Shown here: piece by piece, positions 12,871 through 24,143 of the stretch | Layout of the letters: each line of letters starts with the position of its first letter | Numbering within the stretch: the stretch's first letter is position 1 | Assembly: GCF_907163265.1 (NCBI RefSeq) | Contig: NZ_CAJQUM010000001.1 | Location: 1,798,001-1,862,000 of the forward strand | Direction of reading: 5' to 3' | Length of the DNA: 64,000 nucleotides | Source of the DNA: Georgfuchsia toluolica | GTDB taxonomy: Bacteria; Pseudomonadota; Gammaproteobacteria; Burkholderiales; Rhodocyclaceae | Translations under genes and position numbers: made by a program | Notes under the pieces: generated by a model | The model's database searches: none | What the model was told of the DNA's origin: nothing | The model's input: only the letters and a program-made list of their open reading frames with translations

Positions 12871-12929
12871 GCCTGCCGGGTCTCCGGACAGGCGCGCGGA
12901 TTATACCCTGTGGCCCGCACTGGCTACAA
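12871..12929 (-). promoter_or_regulatory. rpsO promoter and leader hairpin
   Basis: On the minus strand TTGTAG (12924-12929) and a perfect TATAAT (12900-12905) are 18 bases apart. The transcript would begin near 12893, immediately followed by GCCTGTCCGGAGACCCGGCAGGC (12871-12893), a stem-loop at the very 5' end. S15 represses its own mRNA through leader structure in several bacteria, so this is a plausible autoregulatory site. Confidence 0.55.
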
Positions 12930-13160
12930 GAAACATGTTTAACGCCGATACTTCATATAGGGTGGCCTCGCATATCGGGCAATTGCGCACATTATGGAAT
13001 AGCCGTTTATTCAATGTGTGAATGTCTTGCCGCTTTAGCCAGGCCTTCCTCGAACCATGGCCCGGTTTGAGGCAATTACCCTGGGTTCTTGATCCATCAA
13101 TGGGTCATTTCATGGCGTCAATGTTATGCTTCGCAGCTTGTCATTAAGGAGCATCAAACC
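12930..13160. other. Intergenic region between rpsO and the OB-fold gene
   Basis: Besides the rpsO promoter, this divergent spacer shows an inverted repeat CACATT...AATGTG (about 12990-13019). Immediately before the OB-fold gene there is a clear AAGGAG Shine-Dalgarno at 13146-13151. No convincing -35/-10 pair for that gene is seen. Confidence 0.35.
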
Positions 13161-13871
13161 ATGAAAGCACTGTTGACGATTATCGCCATTGTTTTTGCCA
13201 CCACCATTTTTGCAGCAGAAAAACCTGCCCCCGTCGCACCTCTGGCTGCCACCGCCAAGGGTGAGGTACTTGAGGTCAAGGACGTCGATAGTTATACCTA
13301 CCTCCGCCTCAGGACCACGAATGGCGAGACATGGGCTGCGGTACAAAAGGCTCCGGTCAAGACAGGCGACAAGGTCACGATCGAAAATGTGATGGTCATG
13401 AGTAATTTCGAGAGCAAATCGTTGAAAAAGACTTTCCCGACGATTCTTTTCGGCACTCTGGGTGGTGCGGGAGGAAACGCCCCGGGCGCGGCTACTAATC
13501 CGGCAGCGGCTCACCCTGCCACCGCCAAGACGCAGGATGCCGGCGATATCCATGTCGCCAAGGCCAGCGGCGCGAATGCGCGGACGGTTGCAGAAATCGT
13601 TACTAAGAGCGCTGAACTGAAGGACAAGACAGTGCTGGTGCGCGGCAAGGTCGTCAAGTACAACGCGGGGATCATGGGGAAAAACTGGGTTCATCTGCGC
13701 GATGGTTCGGGTTCCGCCGCAAACGATACCAATGACATTCTCGTGACAACCAAGGGCGTAACGAAGGTCGGCGATGTCGTCACGGCAAAAGGCATCGTCC
13801 ACACCAACAAGGATTTCGGCGCAGGCTATTCTTACAAGGTGCTCGTCGAGGAAGCGACGCTACAGCCGTAA
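13161..13871 (+). CDS. Exported OB-fold protein, NrfJ-like
   Basis: A 236-residue protein with a signal peptide (residues 1-18, MKALLTIIAIVFATTIFA). It has two similar modules. Residues about 33-80 hold a GEVLEVKDVDSYTYLRL strand pattern, and residues about 155-236 hold an OB-fold with VLVRGKVVKYNAGIMGKNWV and HLRDGSG. The second module resembles the small nucleic-acid-binding-type OB folds found in proteins annotated NrfJ-like beside multihaem cytochromes. An Ala/Pro-rich linker joins the modules. No cytochrome gene is adjacent, so the role is unknown and the similarity gives only the fold. The start has a good AAGGAG ten bases upstream. Confidence 0.75.
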   Translation: MKALLTIIAIVFATTIFAAEKPAPVAPLAATAKGEVLEVKDVDSYTYLRLRTTNGETWAAVQKAPVKTGDKVTIENVMVMSNFESKSLKKTFPTILFGTLGGAGGNAPGAATNPAAAHPATAKTQDAGDIHVAKASGANARTVAEIVTKSAELKDKTVLVRGKVVKYNAGIMGKNWVHLRDGSGSAANDTNDILVTTKGVTKVGDVVTAKGIVHTNKDFGAGYSYKVLVEEATLQP

Positions 13872-13880
13872 CAGATTGTC

Positions 13881-15773
13881 TCAAGCGTCGGCAATCTGAT
13901 TCGGCAGCACATACGCTTTCTCCCGGAACAAACGCAGACAGGCATCGACGACCGCCACGTCGTACGCGCTGCCGCGCCCATGCTCGATCTCGGCCAGTGC
14001 TTTTTCAGCCCCCAGCCCCGAGCGGTAGGGCCGGTGCGAGGACATGGCCTCGACCACATCCGCTACCGCCAGGATGCGCGCTTCGAGCAGGATGTCCTCA
14101 CCCTTGAGACCCTGCGGATAGCCGCTGCCGTCCAGGCGCTCATGGTGCTGTAGCACAACTTCGGCCACCGGCCATGGCCACTCCACCGCTTTCAGCACAT
14201 CGTAACTCGCCTGGGAATGTCCCTGTATCAACTGATATTCGATCGCGCCGAGTCGGCCGGGCTTGGAAAGGATTTCCGACGGAATGATGATCTTGCCAAT
14301 GTCATGCAGATAGCCGGCAACCTTCAAGCCTTCCAGCCGCTGCTCATCGAGGCCAAGTTCGGTCCCGATGGCGACTGCGATCTTACCCACGCGCCGCTCA
14401 TGACCGGCGGTATAGGGGTCGCGCAACTCGCTCAAGACCGTCGCCACCTCCACCGTGCTCATGAATGCGGTCTTGAGTTGTGCGATGTAATGCCGGATTG
14501 CCTCCTCGGCGCGTTTTTTCTCCGAGATGTCCTGCTGCAGGCCGATAATCGCGGGCCGGCCATGGTAGCTTGCCAGGGAGCTGTGCACGCCGACCTCGAT
14601 GCTTGAGCCATCCTTGCGCAGCGCGGTGAAACCGTAGTCGACGTCGCGCTTTTCGCCCGCAAGCAGGCAGCGATTATGTTCCGCGATGATGCTGCGGTCC
14701 TTCTCGGCAATCAAGGGCAACGGATCCTGACCGATCAATTCTTCCGCCGCACTGAAGCCGCGTATCGCAGCGAAGCGCGGATTGACATAGGCGAACCTGC
14801 CGTCCTGGATGATGTAGATGCCGGCGATCGACTGTTCGACCAGGCCGCGGAATTGATCTTCCGCGGCACGCAGCGCATTTTCTGTCTGCCTGCGCTGGGT
14901 GATATCGCGATGGAAGGCCTGAATCAGGGTTTCACTGCCCACGGCTATCTGGCTTAACGATACTTCGAGCGGGAAAACATGGCCATCCTTGTGATAGTGC
15001 TCCGCCTCGAAAAATATGGATTGTCCTGCTTGGGAACTCCGTATCCTTTCGGGAGCCAGGCGCAAGGTTTCCAGAGTATCCAGATTCTCCAGTCTCATGT
15101 TCAGCATTTCTTCCACGCTGTAACCGTGCATCCGGGCAAAGGACTCGTTGACCTCAAGAATTTTGCCGGCCAGCGACAGGATCATGATTCCATCGCTGGC
15201 CCGGTTGAAGAGGAGATGGAAGCGTTCCTCGCGTATGCTCAGCGCGGCTTTTTCCGCCTCCAGCGCAAAACCCATGCGCCGCAGCGCGCGCAACGGCAGG
15301 AACAGCAGCGTGGCATACACCGCGCAACCGAGCAGCGCGCTCAGCAACGCCACCAGCAGCGTGCCGAACCATAATGCGCGAGACGAATGTGTAATCTCGA
15401 CCTGACCGACGACCCGCCCTGAGTCGTAGATCGGGAACGAGCGCGCCAAAGTTGGCCCGGCAGGAATGTAGCCGGCAGTGACGATGGAATTGCCGACGGC
15501 ATCGCTGACGGTTGCGCGGTCGACGCCGAGTGGCGGTGGCGACAGCAGCAGCACTTCTTCCATGCGCTGTTGCTCGTGGACCCATAAATCCGGGTTGGCG
15601 GTGACCAGGGAAGTAACGCTTTGTGCCTTGATGATGGCCATAGTCTCGACGTGCTCGACAAGGTTCGAGTACTTCAGGCCGAAGTACATGATCGGCAATC
15701 CGATCCCCACCACCAGGGAAAACACTCGCGCCAAACGCTTCAGAATAATGAGAAATTTATATTCTATTGACAT
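13881..15773 (-). CDS. PAS-PAS/HD-GYP cyclic-di-GMP phosphodiesterase, membrane-bound
   Basis: A 630-residue signalling protein. Residues about 12-30 and 145-170 are membrane segments enclosing a periplasmic sensor loop. Two PAS domains with PAC-type ends follow (FNRASDGIMILS, LVEQSIAGIYII). The C-terminal HD-GYP domain has YLHDIGKI as the HD motif and HHERLDGSGYPQG as the GYP motif, both intact, so c-di-GMP hydrolysis is expected. The ATG at 15773 is preferred because the 31 upstream codons belong to the degraded binding-protein gene. The next gene upstream but one, at 16150-18072, is a paralogue with a nearly identical HD-GYP half. Confidence 0.9.
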   Translation of the reverse strand: MSIEYKFLIILKRLARVFSLVVGIGLPIMYFGLKYSNLVEHVETMAIIKAQSVTSLVTANPDLWVHEQQRMEEVLLLSPPPLGVDRATVSDAVGNSIVTAGYIPAGPTLARSFPIYDSGRVVGQVEITHSSRALWFGTLLVALLSALLGCAVYATLLFLPLRALRRMGFALEAEKAALSIREERFHLLFNRASDGIMILSLAGKILEVNESFARMHGYSVEEMLNMRLENLDTLETLRLAPERIRSSQAGQSIFFEAEHYHKDGHVFPLEVSLSQIAVGSETLIQAFHRDITQRRQTENALRAAEDQFRGLVEQSIAGIYIIQDGRFAYVNPRFAAIRGFSAAEELIGQDPLPLIAEKDRSIIAEHNRCLLAGEKRDVDYGFTALRKDGSSIEVGVHSSLASYHGRPAIIGLQQDISEKKRAEEAIRHYIAQLKTAFMSTVEVATVLSELRDPYTAGHERRVGKIAVAIGTELGLDEQRLEGLKVAGYLHDIGKIIIPSEILSKPGRLGAIEYQLIQGHSQASYDVLKAVEWPWPVAEVVLQHHERLDGSGYPQGLKGEDILLEARILAVADVVEAMSSHRPYRSGLGAEKALAEIEHGRGSAYDVAVVDACLRLFREKAYVLPNQIADA

Positions 15774-15789
15774 TAAAGCGCTACCGGTC

Positions 15790-16135
15790 TCAGGGAATCC
15801 ACTATCCGTTGCGGGCAAGAATTTTTTGTCCGCCAGGAGACTGCGCAAAGGCGATGAAGCGTTCAACGGCCGGGCTGCACTGTGCGCCGGCCACGAAGAA
15901 CAGGCGCTTGTAATAGGGATAGGCTGATCGTGACATCCGGATTCGCCGCCGTAAATTCGTTGCCGAGCAATCGCATGGTGCCGAGTCCGGCGCCACTACC
16001 GCCAATTTTTAATTCTTCCGCAGCGGCACCACCGAAAAATCCGAGCAACGATAAAAACGCGATTGCGTACACTCGTCCACGCCGCGATGGTTCATCCTGT
16101 TTGCGCACTAGCTTTCTCGTTAGTATAGTGCGCAC
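15790..16135 (-). pseudogene. Remnant of a phosphate-type periplasmic binding protein
   Basis: The first about 60 residues are an intact signal sequence and a PstS-like N-terminus (KIGGSGAGLGTMRLLGNEF, NPDVTI). Immediately after VTI the homology jumps in another frame to the family C-terminus (YPYYKRLFFVAG, SPAVERFIAFAQSPGGQKIL). The middle, roughly 170 residues, is gone. In the C-terminal frame the expected YWIP end reads TAG-TGG-ATT-CCC-TGA, so a second inactivating change is present. It lies between two HD-GYP regulators, so the missing protein may once have been their sensor partner. That link is inference. Confidence 0.75.
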
Positions 16136-16149
16136 AGTATACCAATATC

Positions 16150-18072
16150 CTAGATGTCCGCCAGGCTGAAACGGTGTACCCCTTTTTCACGAAATATTTT
16201 CAGGCAGGCATCAGCAACTTCGGGATCGTACAATGTCCCGCGCCCGCTCTCGATTTCATCCAGGGCCTGATCGACCCTGAGGCCGGCACGGTAGGGCCGG
16301 TGCGAGGACATTGCCTCGACCACGTCCGCCACCGCCATGATGCGTGCTTCGAGAAGTATTTCCTCGCCCTTGAGTCCCTGCGGGTAGCCGCTGCCATCCA
16401 TGCGCTCATGGTGCTGTAGTGCAACCTCGGCTACCGGCCAGAACCATTCCACCTCCTTCAGCACATCGTAGCTCGCATTGGCATGCCCCTGGATCATCCG
16501 ATACTCGACCGCGCTGAGTTTGCCGGGCTTGGAGAGGATTTCTGACGGAATTTTTATCTTGCCGATGTCATGCAAACTGGCGGCGATCCGCAAGCCCTCC
16601 AGCCGCTGCGTGTCAAAACCAAGTTCGCTGCCGATGGCAGCAGCGACCTCTGCCACACGACGTTCGTGACCGGCAGTATACGGGTCGCGCATCCCACTGA
16701 TGGTCGTCGCCACCCCCACGGTACTCATGACTGCGGTTTTGAGCTGCATCATGTGGCGCTCGGTCATCTCTTCGGTACGCTTCCTTTCAGAGATGTCCTG
16801 CAGCAGGCCGATGATCGCGGGCCGGCCCTGGTACGTCGCGCGACTGGCATTCGCTCCGATCCGTACCATGCTCCCGTCCCGGCACAGGACCACAAATTCG
16901 TGCGTGATTTTCTGCGTTTTGCCGCCCATCAGTTGCCTTAGATCCTCCGCAATCCTGTCACGGTCAGCTGGCGCGATCCACTGCAATGGATTGGTGCCGG
17001 TCAATACGTCTATCTGGCCTCGCCCCATGATCTCGGCACAGCGCGGATTGACATAGGCAAATTTGTCGTCCTGGATAATGTAGGTGGCGGCAATCGACTG
17101 CTCGACCAGACTGCGGTATCGCTCTTCCGCCGCCCGCAATTCCTCCTCCGCCCGCTTGCGCTGCGATTCGCGGGCAAAGTTGTCAAGCGTAAAGCTGATA
17201 TCCGTCGCCATGCCGGCCAGCAGTTCACGCAGTTCATTATCGAAGGCATTGATCTCGTCCGAATACAGGTTGAAAGTACCGATTACGGCGCCATTCCGGT
17301 GCAATGGCAGCGCGGCGGAAGAACCAAAACCGGCGCGTGCGGTACGCTCATGCCCGGGGATGGCTACAGGAAAATCGCGAAAATCCTGGCACCAGTATGG
17401 CCGGTTCTCGCGCAGGGCGATGCCGGTGGGGCCGCACCCGAATCGGCTGGCGGCATCGATCGAAATGTCGATGTTGCTCAGATATCCGTTGTCATCGCCA
17501 AAACTGTCGACCGGCAGCACCTTGAGGGTCGCACCGTCGATCACGCCGATCCATGCCATAGTCATACCACCGAACTCTACCGCGGCGCGGCAGATTTGCG
17601 GAAACAGTTCCCTCTCGCTGGTACAGCGCACCATGGCCTGGTTGCACTGGTTCAGCGCCGCATTGAAGCGCGACAGCCGCTGGATTTTTGCCTCGGCCAC
17701 CTTGCGCTCGGAGATGACATCGAAGATCGTGACGAAGTGATCCTGCGCGGGGCTGTAGACCGACAGATGAAACCATGTTTGCAGGGCAACGACGAAGTAA
17801 TCGAACCGTTCCGGCCTGCCGGTCGCCACCACCCGTCCGTAGATCCGGATCAGGTCGCCATCCAGTTCACTCAGGCCCGGGATCGCCTCGGACGCACGTT
17901 TGCCGACCACATTGGCCAACCCGGTTTGACCGGTAAAAGCTGCGTTGACCGCGAGGTAAACGTAATCGACCGGCTTGCCGTCCTCGTAGATAATGCGGCA
18001 ATAGGCCAGTCCGTTCAGCAGATTGTTGAAGAGGGAATGATAAACCCCCTCTTCAACCGGTAGGCCGCTCAC
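16150..18072 (-). CDS. PAS-GAF-PAS/HD-GYP cyclic-di-GMP phosphodiesterase, soluble
   Basis: 640 residues with no membrane segment. A PAS-like N-terminal domain (residues 10-125) is followed by a GAF domain (about 135-300, with FNAALNQCNQAMVRC and IALRENRPYWCQD) and a second PAS (LVEQSIAATYII). The C-terminal HD-GYP domain has SLHDIGKI and HHERMDGSGYPQG, both complete. From the second PAS to the end it is closely similar to the neighbour at 13881-15773, so the pair arose by duplication with different N-terminal sensors. It probably lowers c-di-GMP in response to a cytoplasmic cue. The divergent glpD gene shares its upstream region. Confidence 0.9.
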   Translation of the reverse strand: MSGLPVEEGVYHSLFNNLLNGLAYCRIIYEDGKPVDYVYLAVNAAFTGQTGLANVVGKRASEAIPGLSELDGDLIRIYGRVVATGRPERFDYFVVALQTWFHLSVYSPAQDHFVTIFDVISERKVAEAKIQRLSRFNAALNQCNQAMVRCTSERELFPQICRAAVEFGGMTMAWIGVIDGATLKVLPVDSFGDDNGYLSNIDISIDAASRFGCGPTGIALRENRPYWCQDFRDFPVAIPGHERTARAGFGSSAALPLHRNGAVIGTFNLYSDEINAFDNELRELLAGMATDISFTLDNFARESQRKRAEEELRAAEERYRSLVEQSIAATYIIQDDKFAYVNPRCAEIMGRGQIDVLTGTNPLQWIAPADRDRIAEDLRQLMGGKTQKITHEFVVLCRDGSMVRIGANASRATYQGRPAIIGLLQDISERKRTEEMTERHMMQLKTAVMSTVGVATTISGMRDPYTAGHERRVAEVAAAIGSELGFDTQRLEGLRIAASLHDIGKIKIPSEILSKPGKLSAVEYRMIQGHANASYDVLKEVEWFWPVAEVALQHHERMDGSGYPQGLKGEEILLEARIMAVADVVEAMSSHRPYRAGLRVDQALDEIESGRGTLYDPEVADACLKIFREKGVHRFSLADI

Positions 18073-18101
18073 TTCTTGTCCAAAATTTCTTGTCCAAAAT
18101 C
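18073..18101. repeat. Tandem 14-bp direct repeat
   Basis: TTCTTGTCCAAAAT occurs twice back to back at the start of the HD-GYP gene. The rest of this 212-base divergent spacer is unusually AT-rich for the window. Confidence 0.6.
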
Positions 18102-18213
18102 GCCCATATATAAATTTTTATATGGCACCCCAAACCTGCTTTGAAACAGGAATTAAAAAACCATTTATAACTAAAGTTATATAGTCACTATACATCCGGC
18201 TGGCCCCATGTTA

Positions 18214-18227
18214 TTGATAAATGTCAA
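18214..18227. promoter_or_regulatory. Candidate Anr/FNR box upstream of glpD
   Basis: TTGAT-AAAT-GTCAA is a 9/10 match to the FNR palindrome TTGAT-N4-ATCAA and an exact match to the form accepted by Anr/Dnr regulators. Its centre is about 64 bases before the glpD ATG, inside the divergent spacer. Confidence 0.5.
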
Positions 18228-18284
18228 TAGTTACGCAAGGGTGAAGGCAGTGTTACCTTTCGGCAAAATCCTTGGGGGGATACC

Positions 18285-19657
18285 ATGAGCGACCCGGCGC
18301 GTATCCACGACCTGCTGATCGTTGGTGGCGGCATCAATGGCGCCGGCATTGCCCGCGACGCGGCTGGACGCGGGCTTGCCGTGGCGCTGTGCGAAAAAGG
18401 CGACATAGCGGGCGCGACCTCATGGGCGAGCAGCAAGCTGATCCACGGCGGGCTGCGCTATCTGGAACACTATGATTTCCGGCTGGTGCGCGAATCGCTG
18501 CAGGAACGCGAAATCCTGTTGCGCATTGCGCCGCATCTGACGCATCCGCTGCGCTTCGTCATGCCGCATTCTTCAACATCGCGTCCGGCATGGCTGATCG
18601 GACTCGGCCTCTGGCTCTATGACCATCTCGGCGGCGCGAAAACCCTGCCGCCGAGCGCAGCAGTGGCTTTTGCCGACAGTCCTTACGGCGCCCCGCTGCA
18701 AGCGGCCTGCCGCAATGGCCACGTTTACTCCGATGTCCAGACCAACGATGCGCGACTGACTATTGAAAATGTGCGCGATGCCGCGCACCACGGCGCGTCG
18801 ATCCTGCCGCGCACTCGCCTTCTTAGCGCGCGGCGCGAGAATGGCATATGGGTTTGCACGCTGCGGACCGCAGATGCGCTCGTGTTCGACATGCGCTTCC
18901 GCGCCATTGCCAATGCCGCCGGACCCTGGGCGGCGCGGATGCACACGCTGCTGGGCGGCAGGGAGGACATCGGCATCCAGCTGGTGCGCGGCAGCCACAT
19001 CGTGGTGCCGCGTCTCTATGCTGGCGACCACGCCTACACCTTGCAGAACGACGATGGTCGCATCGTTTTCCTGCTGCCCTTTCACGACAATTTCACGCTG
19101 ATCGGCACAACCGAAGTGCGCGTGCGCGATCCCGACGAATTACCAGCCGCCAGCACCGAGGAAGTGGCGTATCTGTGCCGCGCCACGAACCGCTACCTGC
19201 GCAATCCGATCCGACCGCAGGATGCGGTGTGGACATTCGCCGGGGTGCGCCCGCTGCTCGACGACGGCAAGGAAAACCTGTCGCAGGTCAGCCGTGAATA
19301 CCGTTTCGTGCTGGACCAGCCCAGGACGGGCGATGCGCCATTGTTGACCATCATCGGCGGCAAGCTCACCACTTATCGCCGCCTTGCGGAAAAGGCGCTG
19401 GACAGGCTCGCGCCGACCTTTCCGAAAATGGCACCAGCATGGACCGCGCAAGCCTTGCTGCCGGATCGCATGATCGACAGCGGCGCCGATCCCGGCTGCG
19501 ATTTCGGCGGCGGGCTGTGCGAGCGCGATGTACGTTACTTCATCGAGCAGGAATGGGCGCATGATGCGGACGATATTATGTGGCGGCGAACCAAGGCGGG
19601 ATTGTCGATGAACAGGAAACAGCGCGACGAATTCACCCTGTGGCTGGAGCGAAATCG

Positions 19658-19661
<4 letters not shown>
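18285..19661 (+). CDS. glpD: Aerobic-type glycerol-3-phosphate dehydrogenase
   Basis: An FAD enzyme that oxidises glycerol-3-phosphate to dihydroxyacetone phosphate and passes electrons to quinone at the membrane. The dinucleotide-binding motif is at residues 11-16 (VGGGIN). The family blocks [29 protein letters not shown] and [14 protein letters not shown] are present. At 458 residues it is shorter than E. coli GlpD (501), mainly at the C-terminus, and should be checked for a trimmed C-terminal domain. It overlaps glpK by 4 bp (ATGA), so both are one operon for glycerol use. No glpF or regulator gene is adjacent. Confidence 0.95.
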
Positions 19662-21148
<1,487 letters not shown>

Positions 21149-21198
21149 TGTGTGTTCTTGTTTAGCATGGAAAAAGCAGAAACAGCCCCATAGTGATA

Positions 21199-21256
21199 TC
21201 GAGCGCAGCGAGCCGACTGGTAGCCTCGCCCCGGGGCGGGGTATGGGGTGGGGGCG
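21199..21256 (+). repeat. GC-rich palindromic repeat between glpK and nagZ
   Basis: GAGCGCAGCGAG, then CTGGTAGCC, a hairpin CGCCCC-GGGGCG and GGGGTGGGGGCG. It has the same block order as the copies around queF. The rest of this 163-base convergent spacer has no clear terminator. Confidence 0.6.
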
Positions 21257-21311
21257 TTCGATTGCCTTTGCGCCTTTTCATCCTTGGGGGTGGCGCCAGC
21301 GACCATGCGTG

Positions 21312-22340
21312 TTAGCCGATCATGGACTCAATGGCAGTCAACGCTGTTCGACGACGGCTATCGTTCTCCAGCACGGTCCAATTGGGTGCAGGCTGCCGCG
21401 GCAGCAGACGTTCGATGCGTTTGGCGCGAACCGGGTCGAGCACCGGTTGCCAGCGAGCCAGCAACTCGCCCACGGCATCCGGCGCATTGCATACCAGGAG
21501 CATGTCGCAGCCTGCGTTCCATGCGGCATTGGCGCGCGCAACGATGTCACCGGCGACGCTGGCGCCTTCCATCGACAGGTCGTCGCTGAAAATCACGCCA
21601 TCGAATTTGCAGTCATGGCGCAGCTTGTCAATCCACACCGGCGAGAACCCTGCCGGGCGGCTATCCACTTGCGGATAAATCACATGGGCCGGCATTACGG
21701 CGTCCAGCTTCAGTGCCTTGTAAGGCTGCATATCGATCTCGATTTCGGCAAGCGAACGCTCATCAACCGGAATCGCCACATGCGAGTCGGCCTCGACCCA
21801 GCCGTGGCCGGGAAAATGTTTGCCGCAGGCGCCCATACCAGCGGCATGGAGACCTTCAATCAATGCATTGGAAAGCTGGATCACGGCTTCCGCCTCCGGG
21901 TGAAAGGCGCGGTCGCCGATCACGTTGCTGCGGCCCCAGTCGAGATCGAGCACCGGCGTAAAGGAGAAATCGACGCCGCGCGCACGCAACTCGGCCGCCA
22001 ATACATAACCGATGCCGCGCGCCGCCTCCAGCGCCGCAGATGCGTCGCGCTGCCACCATTCGCCGAGGCGGCCCATCGGTGGCAGGCGCGTAAAGCCCCC
22101 GCGAAAGCGCTGTACGCGCCCGCCCTCGTGGTCGACGGCGATTGGCAACGGTGGTTCGCGTAAGGCATGGATCCTGGCGCATAAGGCCTCAAGCTGGGCC
22201 GGCGATTCATAGTTGCGCGCGAACAGGATCACGCCACCGACAAGGGGATGCAGCAGACGTTCACGCTCCAGATCGCTCAAGGCGGTGCCGGCGCAGTCGA
22301 TCATCAGCGGGCCCAAGGGCAAACACGGCACTTTTTTCAC
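21312..22340 (-). CDS. nagZ: Beta-N-acetylhexosaminidase
   Basis: A family 3 glycoside hydrolase of the cytoplasm that removes N-acetylglucosamine from recycled muropeptides. The 342 residues include the substrate-binding KHFPGHG and [12 protein letters not shown], and the catalytic aspartate lies in [11 protein letters not shown]. It is last gene of the lepA...nagZ block and overlaps acpS by 4 bp, which is typical for betaproteobacteria. Confidence 0.95.
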   Translation of the reverse strand: MKKVPCLPLGPLMIDCAGTALSDLERERLLHPLVGGVILFARNYESPAQLEALCARIHALREPPLPIAVDHEGGRVQRFRGGFTRLPPMGRLGEWWQRDASAALEAARGIGYVLAAELRARGVDFSFTPVLDLDWGRSNVIGDRAFHPEAEAVIQLSNALIEGLHAAGMGACGKHFPGHGWVEADSHVAIPVDERSLAEIEIDMQPYKALKLDAVMPAHVIYPQVDSRPAGFSPVWIDKLRHDCKFDGVIFSDDLSMEGASVAGDIVARANAAWNAGCDMLLVCNAPDAVGELLARWQPVLDPVRAKRIERLLPRQPAPNWTVLENDSRRRTALTAIESMIG

Positions 22341-22714
22341 GGCTGTTCCAAAATGACAAAAGCAACGACAAACTCGCGTTCGTCGGAAATGGACAGGTGC
22401 GCAATCAGGCCGCGCTCGGCAAATACTGCCGCCAGTGGGGCGGAGAAAACAAAAAAAGGTTTGCCCAGTTCATCGTGTTCAATGGCGATATTGGGCAGCA
22501 ATACCGGTGCGCGAACGCCCGTACCGTAGGCCTTGCCCAAGGCTTCCTTCGCGGCAAAGCGCTTGGCCAGAAAGCGCGCGGGATCGGCGCTGGCCTTGCA
22601 GGCCGCCCGTTCCGACGGCGTAAGAATCTTTTCCAGGGTGCGTTCGCCCTGACGCTGGTACAGGTCACCGAGCCGCGAAATCTGGGCGATATCGGTGCCC
22701 ACGCCAAAAATCAT
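22337..22714 (-). CDS. acpS: Holo-[acyl-carrier-protein] synthase
   Basis: Transfers phosphopantetheine from CoA to apo-ACP. The 125-residue protein has the metal-binding [11 protein letters not shown] near the N-terminus and the [19 protein letters not shown] signature. It overlaps pdxJ upstream and nagZ downstream by 4 bp each, so it is translated as part of the recO-pdxJ-acpS-nagZ unit. Confidence 0.96.
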   Translation of the reverse strand: MIFGVGTDIAQISRLGDLYQRQGERTLEKILTPSERAACKASADPARFLAKRFAAKEALGKAYGTGVRAPVLLPNIAIEHDELGKPFFVFSAPLAAVFAERGLIAHLSISDEREFVVAFVILEQP

Positions 22715-23433
22715 CGGCGCGCCTCGATCATCAATCGCTTCATTTCGAGAATCGCTGGCTGCCAGCCCATGAATACCGCTTCCGCAACCAGTGCGTGGCC
22801 GATGTTGAGTTCGGCGATGCCGGCAATCGCCGCAATCGGCTGCACGTTGCCGAAATGCAGGCCGTGCCCGGCATTGACCTTGAGCCCAAGCTGGCGGCCG
22901 TAAGCCACCGCTTCCTGAATCCGCTTCAATTCGCGCTGCTCGGCAGCGCCCACGGCATCGGCATAGGCGCCGGTGTGGATTTCAATCACCGGTGCGCCGC
23001 AGCGCCTGGCCGCGTCGATCTGTGCCACATCGGCATCGATGAAGAGCGAGACGCGTATCCCCGCGTCGGTCAGGCGCCTTACCGCGGACTGCACGCGATC
23101 GTAGCCGGTGACAACATCAAGGCCGCCTTCGGTGGTCAGCTCTTCGCGTTTTTCCGGCACCAGGCAAACGTCGTGCGGCCTGATATGCAAGGCGAAGGCG
23201 ATCATTTCATCCGTCACCGCCGATTCAAGATTCATGCGCGTTGCCAGCTTGCCGCGCAGGGTTTCGACATCGCGATCCTGGATATGACGTCGGTCTTCCC
23301 GCAAATGCAGCGTGATCGCATCTGCTCCTGCTTCCTCAGCCAGCAGCGCGGCGCGCACTGGATCGGGATAGTTGGTGCCACGTGTCTGACGCAGCGTCGC
23401 GACGTGGTCGATGTTGACCCCGAGTTCAATCAT
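22711..23433 (-). CDS. pdxJ: Pyridoxine 5'-phosphate synthase
   Basis: Condenses 1-deoxyxylulose-5-phosphate with 3-amino-2-oxopropyl phosphate, the last ring-forming step of vitamin B6 synthesis. The 240-residue TIM barrel starts with [16 protein letters not shown]. It has the catalytic [10 protein letters not shown] block and ends with [11 protein letters not shown]. It overlaps recO and acpS by 4 bp. The pdxJ-acpS pairing is widespread in proteobacteria. Confidence 0.97.
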   Translation of the reverse strand: MIELGVNIDHVATLRQTRGTNYPDPVRAALLAEEAGADAITLHLREDRRHIQDRDVETLRGKLATRMNLESAVTDEMIAFALHIRPHDVCLVPEKREELTTEGGLDVVTGYDRVQSAVRRLTDAGIRVSLFIDADVAQIDAARRCGAPVIEIHTGAYADAVGAAEQRELKRIQEAVAYGRQLGLKVNAGHGLHFGNVQPIAAIAGIAELNIGHALVAEAVFMGWQPAILEMKRLMIEARR

Positions 23434-24143
23434 AGTTCCTGAAGCTCCATAAAGACGCGGCGCGACTGTAATGGCTGGCCGCCGAGTTGGTGCGCAACCA
23501 GTTGCCGCATCAACTGCTTGCTCTCGGCCAGGGTGCGCGGATCGCGGTAATCGTCGGCGTCCATGTCGAGCAGCGTCTTGCCCGACAAGGTAAATCGTTC
23601 ATTGCCCTCGACGGCGATCAGACCGCGTTCGACCAGATAGCTGTAACGCAACTCCGGTTGTACCGGAGCGCCATAGGCGTCATGGTCGAAGGTCAGGCCG
23701 TAGCCGATTTCCTTGAGCAGAGATTTCTCGAAGCGGCGCAACTCCGGCGCATCCGCTGCCCCGGTTGCCAATGCGCCCACCGCTGCGGCATAGCTGTCGA
23801 ACAGCACCGGATGGGCGTCTTCGCGCGGCAGCAGTTTGAGTAATAGTTCGTTGAGGTAATAGCCGAGCAGCAGGCAACGCCCCTGCAGCAATGGTGTGCC
23901 GCCGCACCATTCCGCACGGGCCAGGGTCTTGACTTCGCCGCCGCCGAACCAGCCCAGTTCGAGCAATTGAAAGCCGATCAAGACGCCGCGCAAGGCCGAG
24001 CGCGGCCGTCGTGCACCGCGCGCCAGCACCGGCAGACGGCCGTAGTCGCGCGCGAACACATCGAGCACCAGGCTGGTCTCGCTATAGGGCTGCGCATGCA
24101 GCAGGAAGACACGCGCGCCGTCAATACGCTGTTTTGCGCTCAC
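23430..24143 (-). CDS. recO: DNA repair protein RecO
   Basis: Loads RecA on gaps together with RecR in the RecFOR pathway. From the GTG at 24143 the protein has 237 residues, starting [13 protein letters not shown], with the OB-fold N-terminus ([21 protein letters not shown]) and the helical RecO C-terminal domain. GGAAG lies about ten bases upstream of the GTG. The frame stays open for another 55 codons to an ATG at 24308, but that stretch is the palindromic repeat also found in purL. An extended product is therefore possible but unlikely. It overlaps pdxJ by 4 bp. Confidence 0.9.
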   Translation of the reverse strand: MSAKQRIDGARVFLLHAQPYSETSLVLDVFARDYGRLPVLARGARRPRSALRGVLIGFQLLELGWFGGGEVKTLARAEWCGGTPLLQGRCLLLGYYLNELLLKLLPREDAHPVLFDSYAAAVGALATGAADAPELRRFEKSLLKEIGYGLTFDHDAYGAPVQPELRYSYLVERGLIAVEGNERFTLSGKTLLDMDADDYRDPRTLAESKQLMRQLVAHQLGGQPLQSRRVFMELQEL

